From positions 372,001 through 436,000 of the forward strand of contig JAFKAC010000017.1 in the NCBI GenBank assembly GCA_025766275.1: a stretch of 64,000 bases of DNA, given 5' to 3'. This DNA comes from Lactarius indigo (taxonomy: Eukaryota > Basidiomycota > Agaricomycetes > Russulales > Russulaceae). The notes under the pieces were generated by a model. It saw only the letters and a list, made by a program, of their open reading frames with translations. It had not been told where the DNA came from and searched no databases. The position numbers and the translations under genes are program-made. Every line of letters begins with the position of its first letter. Position 1 is the stretch's first letter. Below, piece after piece: positions 57,416 to 64,000 of the stretch.

Positions 57416-60400
57416 TCTACTAGATCTGGGGGTGGCTCCGTGAAGTTCTTTCCATGTATGGAGGTTTCTTTGTATGGCATTAGGAGGGATGCATGGAATA
57501 CTGGGTGGATCCGCCACTGATGGGGAAGTTTCAGGGCATATGTGGTGGCAGAGATCTTCTTTGTGACCCTGAAGGGTCCATATCTTTTTGGGGCTAACTT
57601 GAAACTAGGGTGCATTGTTTTCAAGTTCCTGGCATCCAGCCACACACTATCTCCTTCTGTGTGTTGTTCAAAGCGAGAGGATCCTTTGTAGAGTGACTGT
57701 GCATGGGTAATTGCTGCTTGGGCAGTCCTTCTGGCTTCCTGGATTCGCTCTAATCTTTCTTGTGTTCCTGGCACTGTGGTCGTTCTTTCTGGTTGGTGTA
57801 CTCTTGGGATGTACCCAAGAATTAATTCGTAGGGTGCCTTTTTAGTGGTTGCGCTTGGCCAGGAGTTGTGGGTGTATTGTGCCAGTGGTAGTAGCTCTGT
57901 CCAATTGTCTTGTTGGTGGTTTATGAACATTCTGAGGTATTGTTCTAACCACTGGTTTGTTCACTCTGATTGTCCATCTGTTTGTGGGTGGTACGCTGTG
58001 CTGATGTTTTGTTCTATGTCGAGCACTCTGCATAGTTCTTTGATGAACTTCACTGTGAATCTAGGGTCTCTGTCAGAGATGACCCTTCTTGGTAGTCCGT
58101 AGTGTGGCAGGACAGTTTTGGCATAGAGTTTTGCCACTCCCTCTGTGTCTATTGTTTCACTGCATGGGATAAAGAAGGCTGCTTTGGAACAGTCATGGTC
58201 CGTGATGGTGAGAATTGTGTCATTGTCTTCTGATTGGGGTAGCTTTGTGATGAAGTCTAGAGCGATGGTTTCAAAAGGAAGTGCTTCTGGGTTAGTCTTG
58301 ATGGGGAATATCGGTGGTTTCAGGTTCCCAGGGAAGTTCTTGTTTGATTGGCATGTGGCACAACCCTTTACATATGCGGATATGTCGTCTTTCATGTTTG
58401 GCCACCAAAAGTCTTGTGACACTAGCCACGAGGTCTTTGTTATTCCGGGGTGTCCAGCTGTTTTTGTATCGTGAAACAGGGAAATTACCCCCCTCTTTAG
58501 CGGTGTGTTGTCCACAACCACCAGTTTGTCGCCTTTCCACCAGTGTTTGCCTTGTTTTACTAGGTGGAAGGGGGCGGCCCACTCGTTCAGAGTGTCTTGA
58601 TGGTCTAATTGGTGTGCCATGACCCGGTCATCTATCCGTATGGAGAGAGTGGAGTTTGTGAAGATAGTTGGGGTCAGGACCACCACATCGGTGTTATCTC
58701 CTGCTCCGGTGTCATGGTCAGGGCGTCTTGACAGAGCATCTGCATGGTTTTGGGGTCCAGGTTTGTGGTGAAGTTTGATGTGATAGTCTGCAAGTCTGGG
58801 GATGTAACGCGCCACTCTCCTATTGATTTGTCGAGGGTGGTGGTAATATTCTAGGTTTTTGTGGTCTGTAAACACTGTGATTTCGTGGGGTGACCCTAAA
58901 AGAAGGTGTCTCCAGTGTTCTAGTCCTCTGATTACTGCCAGGAGTTCCCTATCATGGATGTCATAGTTGTGCTCCGCTTCTGAAAGTGATTTGGAGAAGT
59001 ATCCCACAGCTTGTGGTTTGTTTCGGCTGTCTCTTTGTGTTAAGATTGCCCCTGTGGTGAAGGCGGAGGCATCTACTTCTAGTTCAAAAGGTTTGTCCAT
59101 ATCTGGTTGACATAAGATGGGGCCTTTGCACACGAGCATAATGAGAGTTTCTAAGGCTTCTGCTGCTTCTTTTGTCCATCTGAAAGGTCCTTCTGATGTC
59201 TTTATTGTGTCCATGATGGGTCTTGCTAAGTGAGCGAAGTTGGGGATGAAGGGTCGCTGATAACTTAGTGTTCCCAACACGCTTCTTGCTTGTTTGACTG
59301 ACTTGATGTCTCTTGGCCAGTCCTTTAGTCCTTCTACCTTCTTTGGGTCGATCTTGATCTGAGACCCATCGATGACAATGCCTAGGTAGTGGATCTTTCT
59401 TTGTTCGAACACGCATTTTGACGCTTTGAGGAAATAAGACTCCTTTTCACAGATTTCCAAGAACTCGTGCACAATTTGTCTGTGGCGCTCTGTATCTTCT
59501 TCTGTGGCTATCAGGATGTCGTCCATGTACACAAATAGTTCTCTGGGGTATTTGTCCATGAGTGGTCGGAGTATTCTGCTCATGGTTCTTGCAAAGGTGG
59601 CTGGTGCATTTGTGAGGCTGAAGGTCATAACCCAAGGGATGAACAGTCCTCTTGGTGTTTTGAAGGCTGCCTTCCACTGGTCTTCCTCTTTTATGTGGAT
59701 GTTATGGTACCCCCATCTGATATCAAACTTTGAGAACAGTGTTTTCCCATTTAAGTTGGTCAATATGTCGGAGATGAGAGGTAGTGGGTAAGTGTCTTTT
59801 ATTGTCCAAGTATTTAGGGGTCTGTAGTCCAGGATAGGGCGCAACCCTCCGTCTGTTTTCTTTCTGAAGAAGAAGGAGGAAGCGTAGGGGGAGCTTCCTT
59901 CATAGATGTATCCTTTTGCTATGTTTTCATCAAGATATGCTTTTAATTCCTTGTCTTCTTCTGGAGTCAAGGGGTAGATTTTGCAATTGATCTTGTTGGG
60001 TGCATCTGGTCGCAATGTGATGGGATGGTCTTCTCTTTCTGGGGGAAAGCGCTGTGCTTCTTCATCTGAGAATACCTTGTTGTGGCGCTGGTATTCTTCT
60101 GGGATTGCGGTTTCTTTTACTGGGTCAAAGGTTGTTTTGGTTGCTGCCGCTTTTGCTTCTTGGTGTCGCTTTCTTCGGAAGCGGTACCCTCCTGTCAGGA
60201 TGGTGACTGCTTCTCCTTTCAGCTCTTGTTTCTTCCAGTCTATGTCTGGGTTTTCGTGTTCAAACCAGGGGTATCCAAAGATCATTCTGTCTTCTCCTAG
60301 ACTGGTCACAAAGAATTGGAAAGGAGTTTCCTCTTCTCCTCTTTTTATCCATAACTGGCATGTTTCCGTCATGGTGCCGTCTTTGTTTAGCGACCCATCT

Positions 60401-60624
60401 ACATTTCAGACCAATCTGGGTGGTTTCAAAGGAGTGGTTCCTAGCCCAAGTTTTTGAATTAGGTTCCGGTCGATTAGGTTGTCTGTTGCACCACTGTCCA
60501 GCAGTACATTTATGCGAGCTTCTTTGTAGTAAAGGCGAACGAGGACTTTGATTGTCATAGCACTATCGCGAACACTATACATTGAATTGGCCTCCCTGTC
60601 AGCTCTCACAGGTCGGCATCGCAA
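57416..60624 (-). pseudogene. pol: Pol of G2 copy A (protease to integrase), two TGA plus the LTR insertion
   Basis: Minus-strand frame starting near 60624, overlapping the end of gag by 19 bp in another frame. Domains: protease (NVLLDSGATDNLI); reverse transcriptase (FDIRWGYHNI, VYMDDILIA); RNase H (VDASAFTTGAIL, DRELLAVI, TDHKNL); integrase zinc region (GHPGITKT..CATC) and core (ALDFITKLP, ISDRDPRF, TDGQSE). TGA at 60406-60408 lies in PRLV-stop-NVDG and TGA at 57961-57963 directly follows the catalytic Glu; both fit loss of Arg CGA codons. The gag/pol overlap suggests a frameshift site. Confidence 0.9.
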
Positions 60625-61766
60625 AAATCCTGATCTAAGGCATAGTAGTGTCTCTTTTCGTCCTCAGTCATGCCTTGGATGAGTGCATGGGCTTGTCGGA
60701 CTTTATCTTCAGTTGTGGCAGCAGCCACTGATGAGGTGCTTGCTTCTGGGGTGTATGGGGGTGCAGTGTCCGCTTCTTGGGTGTCTGTGGCTCTGGCTTT
60801 GGTTTGGTTGGTGGTGTTTTGTCGTTGACAGTTCCTAGCCATGTGTCCTTGCTGTCTGCATTTGAAGCAGCGTCCTTCTTTCATGAGGGTTTTCTTTTCT
60901 TCTTCGGTAAGCTTCTTGAAGGGGGTGGAGGTGGTGGCATCTACATCCATCGCATTTGGGTCTCGCTTTGGTCGTCCTTGGTGGACGTTCTGGGTTGGCC
61001 CTGGGTTTCTATTCCCTGGTCTGGCTTTTAGCAGCTTCCATTGTTGATGTTCTGCTCTGGCAGCAGTCTGCCATTCGTCCATGGTGTTTGGAATGGTGGT
61101 TCGCATAAGGCAAGCCCGATACAGTCCTGTGGGTAATCCTCTTTTGAAGAATTCCACCGTTCCAGGGGCATCTCTTGCCCATCCTGCTATTCCTGCAAGG
61201 TGTTCGAAATCGAGGATGTAACTGTCCAATGCTCCACCCTGCATCGTCAAACTGATGAGCTTCTGGTAGGCTCTTTCTTTGTTTAGGGTGTCGGTCCAGT
61301 CTCTGTCGAAGGTGTTGAGAAAACCGCCCCAAAGGTCTTTGCTGTTTTTGGTGAGGGCTTTGGTGGGGTCTGCTAGTGCCGCTTCCATGTCATCTTCGGT
61401 TTGGTTGACCCATAGTTGTACACTGGGTCCTTTGAACATTGTAAGAGCGAATAGTACTCGTGCATAAGGTTCTTTGATGAGTTCATTTTTGCTGTTTAAC
61501 TTGATGTATCGCAGTAGTTCTCTTTTGAACTGACCACTCTCTATTCTGTCTCCGGTGAACGGAGTAGGGGGTGCTCCTTTGAGTCCTCCTGAGCTTGTTG
61601 TTGGTGTTCCCCCTGTTCCGGTGCTTGAGCCGGTACCTGTGCCAGTGCCTGTGGCGTTTATAGCTGACATGATGGGTGTTGGCTGTGGTGTGATGGGGAC
61701 CTGGGGTGGTTCAACTGGGGAGGGCAATCTGATTGGTGGTAGTGGGGCTGGGAATCCTTCTTCCAC
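60606..61766 (-). CDS. gag: Gag of G2 copy A, 386 aa
   Basis: Intact minus-strand frame. A Pro/Thr/Gly-rich N terminus (about 1-65) precedes a helical Gag core (GGFLNTFDRDWTDTLNKERA, LDSYILDFEHLAGIAGWA) and one knuckle CFKCRQQGHMARNC near residue 300. Starts 63 bp inside the 5' LTR edge at 61830. Confidence 0.88.
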   Translation of the reverse strand: MEEGFPAPLPPIRLPSPVEPPQVPITPQPTPIMSAINATGTGTGTGSSTGTGGTPTTSSGGLKGAPPTPFTGDRIESGQFKRELLRYIKLNSKNELIKEPYARVLFALTMFKGPSVQLWVNQTEDDMEAALADPTKALTKNSKDLWGGFLNTFDRDWTDTLNKERAYQKLISLTMQGGALDSYILDFEHLAGIAGWARDAPGTVEFFKRGLPTGLYRACLMRTTIPNTMDEWQTAARAEHQQWKLLKARPGNRNPGPTQNVHQGRPKRDPNAMDVDATTSTPFKKLTEEEKKTLMKEGRCFKCRQQGHMARNCQRQNTTNQTKARATDTQEADTAPPYTPEASTSSVAAATTEDKVRQAHALIQGMTEDEKRHYYALDQDFCDADL

Positions 61767-61829
61767 TGGGGATGGTTCTATCCAAATAGGGATGGTGGGA
61801 CTGGCTTGTGACGAAGCTTGTGTGGGTAC

Positions 61830-62408
61830 TGTTACGCCCTAGCAGGGGCGTGGGTTCTAAAGGTTCTAAATCACACAAGTATCAAGCGAAGACCTCTGTT
61901 GTCTTATTGCTATGAAATACAAGTGATAAAAGTGTGGCACAAAGTGCAGCACTACTCTGTAATGTAGGACTCCTCGTCCGAAGTGTCTAACACTTCTCTA
62001 CACTTGATCTTGCTAGTGCACAGAGTATAACAGGTGTGACGCGTTGATATAGTTCAACTGCAAAGACTTCGAAGTGTCCTGGTTAGGGACTGAGATAGGG
62101 GATGCACAAGAAGAGAGGGATAAGGCGAGGTCACACCAAAGTACGAAGGCAAGGTTGCTAGATTGCAAACGAAGCCAAGTCTGGCTTCCTACGGTCTATG
62201 GTACAGGTTTATATAGGACGAGGTTCCAAACAACATGAACACAAGTCCACACAGCATCAAAGAGACTAAACGGAGTAAACAGAAGTTCGGATCAAAGAAA
62301 CAGCGCTACTAATCGCAATAGCTCCTTTGGTAACAAGGTATAGTACAGAAGGGGAAAGGCAAGGTGGAAACATACTGTGATTGAGGTCCGAAGCGTCGGA
62401 TCATAACA
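61830..62408 (-). repeat. LTR shared by G2 copies A and B
   Basis: 579 bp. On the minus strand it serves as 5' LTR of copy A (gag follows) and as 3' LTR of copy B (the B polypurine tract, 62409-62420, directly precedes it). No target duplication separates the copies. Confidence 0.85.
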
Positions 62409-64000
62409 TGAGCCCCTCTCTAAGTCAACTCTCCCTAGAGTGCTTCGAAGTCCATCAGGTCATAGACATCGTTGTCTACATCGTTGGAGGGGGTGTTTTC
62501 GCGAGGGAGGGGGCAGCGATGTTGGCGAAGGAAGTTGAAGGGGCCATAGGTCCCGCACTTGCGACAGCTTTCATACTTGGGGCACTTGATTTCTTCGTGG
62601 CTGTTGCTGGTAAAACACTTGCCACACCACTGAGTGCGTTCTTCTGGGGCTGGCCAGAGACACTGGTAGGGGAAGTGGTCAGTGCTAGAACACCTCCAGC
62701 AGAACTTCTGTTTTTGGGGGCACGCGAAGGAGAGGTGGTCTTCAGACTGGCACCTGTAGCAAAGTCGAATGGTGCCAGTCTCCTTCTTGTTGGTTCTGCG
62801 CCTGCGTCTCTTCTTCCTTTCTGCAGAGGGGCTAGGTCCTTCTGGTTCGTCGTGGAGTCGTGGCATGGAGTGGTAACGAGGTGGAGCAGGGGCAGGAATG
62901 GGGTGGACTCCAAAGGGGTGAGTTTCTTCCTCCAGAGGAGGGGGGTGTAGTGCGAGCCATCGGTCTGCAATCCGGACATAGGCCTTGTGTTCTTGTAACC
63001 TTCTCCGGGTGCTGGTTAGTTGCATATCCATGTTGAGGAGGTGCCTTTTGAGGGGCTCCATCGTCTTGTACAGGCCTTCAATCTCCTTTCGGAGGGCCTT
63101 CTGGTTTCGCAAGAGTCGACGAGTCCTGGAGATTTCTGCTGTGAGGCGGTCATCTTTCAGGTCTTCTAGGACTTCGTCAACTTGTCTGGCTGTGGGGGAA
63201 GCTTCATCTAAGTTCTGCATCTGAGCTGGGGTGATGGTGGGAGCTGGGTTGTGGGGGTCGTCGTCTCTGGGGAGGAGGTACAGGGGGAGGCCATAGTGAG
63301 GGAGGTTCTTGCCCATGGTGCCAATGACATCTTCTTTGTTTTCACTGATCTTGATCCATTTGGCATCCTTTCGGATGTACGAGGTTGGGTCAGCGTCGTC
63401 AGGGATGAGGAAGTGGACATAGCGGCTGCTCCAGGGGTCATTAAGGAAGAAGGGATAGCCAGGGTCGTCGTCTTCTTCAGCAGTGATGTGCATCCTTTCA
63501 TAGTTAATGGGGAGTGCGTCCATGATTGGGTCGTTGACTATTTCGCTGAGACGGGCCATGGTTACTCTAGGATCAGGGGGGGAGGTGGTAGGTCGGTGTA
63601 TCTCGGGAGTAGGGGGAGCTGTGTGTCCAGGAGGGGGAACGCGAAGGGCTATTCCTCCTCCTTCTGTTTCTATGACGCTGGGCATGGTGGGATCGATGGG
63701 TTGTGGTTCCTGGATGAGTGCAGGCAAGGAGGGGGGTCGTGCTGGGAAGGGAGAATAGCCAGAGGAGGGTGTGACAGAGGGTGTTTCGTCAAAGGAGCCT
63801 CTTTCCATGGCACGAGCAACAAGACGTTCTACAGAGGAGGAGCGAGAGGGCATGGTGAAGCTAGTGGGGAAGGTGGTTGCTGTTCGTACTGTTACTTCCT
63901 TTCGTTTTAACCATTGCTTTGCTCCTTCGCTTCTGGGGTTGCTTTCAAAGTGTTCCTGGATAAGTTCTGGGGCGTTGAGGTTCTTTTCTGGTTCCCAACT
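62409..64000 (-). mobile_element. Gypsy G2 copy B, partial, continues beyond the window
   Basis: Closely similar to 55086-56700 of copy A over its full visible length. It includes the polypurine tract, the knuckle ORF and, at 63854-64000, the chromodomain-side end of Pol. A 3-bp difference occurs near 63857. Confidence 0.88.
62435..63853 (-). CDS. Knuckle ORF of G2 copy B, 472 codons visible, intact
   Basis: Minus-strand frame, open upstream into the chromodomain side as in copy A, so MPSRSS may be an internal Met. Pro-rich first 120 residues; a middle segment PWSSRYVHFLIPDDADP; a helical segment with possible coiled coil (about 240-300, LRKEIEGLYKTMEPLKRHLL); a basic AERKKRRRRRTNKK stretch; then three knuckles at Cys365/368-His373-Cys378, Cys385/388-His393-Cys398 and Cys410/413-His419-Cys424, and another CRKC..H. 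No protease, envelope or membrane features. Nucleic acid binding is the likely activity; its role in the element is unknown. Confidence 0.78.
   Translation of the reverse strand: MPSRSSSVERLVARAMERGSFDETPSVTPSSGYSPFPARPPSLPALIQEPQPIDPTMPSVIETEGGGIALRVPPPGHTAPPTPEIHRPTTSPPDPRVTMARLSEIVNDPIMDALPINYERMHITAEEDDDPGYPFFLNDPWSSRYVHFLIPDDADPTSYIRKDAKWIKISENKEDVIGTMGKNLPHYGLPLYLLPRDDDPHNPAPTITPAQMQNLDEASPTARQVDEVLEDLKDDRLTAEISRTRRLLRNQKALRKEIEGLYKTMEPLKRHLLNMDMQLTSTRRRLQEHKAYVRIADRWLALHPPPLEEETHPFGVHPIPAPAPPRYHSMPRLHDEPEGPSPSAERKKRRRRRTNKKETGTIRLCYRCQSEDHLSFACPQKQKFCWRCSSTDHFPYQCLWPAPEERTQWCGKCFTSNSHEEIKCPKYESCRKCGTYGPFNFLRQHRCPLPRENTPSNDVDNDVYDLMDFEAL

Larger units (their letters stand above)
54508..62408 (-). 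mobile_element. Gypsy chromovirus G2, copy A
   Basis: Minus-strand element with LTRs 54508-55085 (3', 578 bp) and 61830-62408 (5', 579 bp), both TGTTA..TAACA. Order on the minus strand: gag, protease-RT-RNase H-integrase, chromodomain, knuckle ORF, polypurine tract. Its pol is split by a solo LTR (56789-57415). It inserted in the RNase H region of G3; the left flank is CTACG. The right LTR is followed by the 3' end of a second copy of the same element, not by unique DNA, so the two form a tandem with a shared LTR. Confidence 0.88.

Noticed and set aside
61810..61829. Primer binding site of G2 by self-complementarity.
   Set aside because: Only about 8 matching bases with the LTR and no tRNA 3'-end match, which is within chance.
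63251..63910. 219-codon plus-strand frame rich in Gly and Val.
   Set aside because: Antisense of the knuckle ORF of G2 copy B; repeat-like composition comes from its Pro-rich coding strand.

Overview
The window looks like a transposon-rich, gene-poor stretch of a filamentous basidiomycete (Agaricomycetes) chromosome. The reasons are the short introns of about 50-90 bp with GT..AG ends, a secreted sedolisin protease gene of the type common in wood- and litter-decay fungi, fragments of a fungal chitin synthase, Tnp2-type (CACTA-like) transposases, Ty3/Gypsy chromoviruses and a Ty1/Copia element. No bacterial or viral gene organisation is visible. No RNA gene could be supported.

Layout. 1-9.6 kb is almost empty; the one gene I can support there is a two-exon 55-residue cysteine-rich protein (5409-5647). 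9.6-11.8 kb holds the best host gene, a six-exon sedolisin/tripeptidyl-peptidase with all catalytic residues. 12.3-14.4 kb holds a C2H2 zinc-finger gene fragment and a decayed chitin synthase. 14.7-17.9 kb is a Tnp2 transposase with one stop codon, followed at once by a solo LTR. 19.5-23.7 kb is a cluster of unrecognised spliced genes, with two nested solo LTRs in the middle. 24.8-31.8 kb is a complete Ty3/Gypsy element (LTRs, self-priming primer site, gag, pol with chromodomain, third ORF) that landed in a second copy of the C2H2 gene. 34.3-35.2 kb is the C-terminal end of a SNF2/STH1-type remodeller. 36.3-41.3 kb is a second Tnp2 transposase with a divergently transcribed partner gene. 41.3-46.1 kb is a 3'-truncated Copia element joined to a second chitin synthase fragment and an inverted solo LTR of the same Copia family. 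46.5-64 kb is a nest: an unknown-family gene is cut by a decayed Gypsy element, which is cut by a tandem pair of another Gypsy element sharing one LTR, whose pol is cut by another solo LTR.

How it fits together. Most of the window is the record of repeated transposition and decay. A strong signal is CpG mutation: all 14 differences between the two LTRs of the 24.8-31.8 kb element are CpG to TpG/CpA transitions, and nearly all stop codons in the decayed pol genes are TGA where CGA is expected. Two of these CGA/TGA pairs are seen directly by comparing the two tandem copies at 54.5-64 kb. This fits cytosine methylation of repeats followed by deamination. The least described parts are the third ORF with CCHC knuckles in two different Gypsy families, the spliced gene cluster at 19.5-23.7 kb (whose largest gene recurs at 46.5-48.6 kb), and the gene paired with the second Tnp2 transposase.
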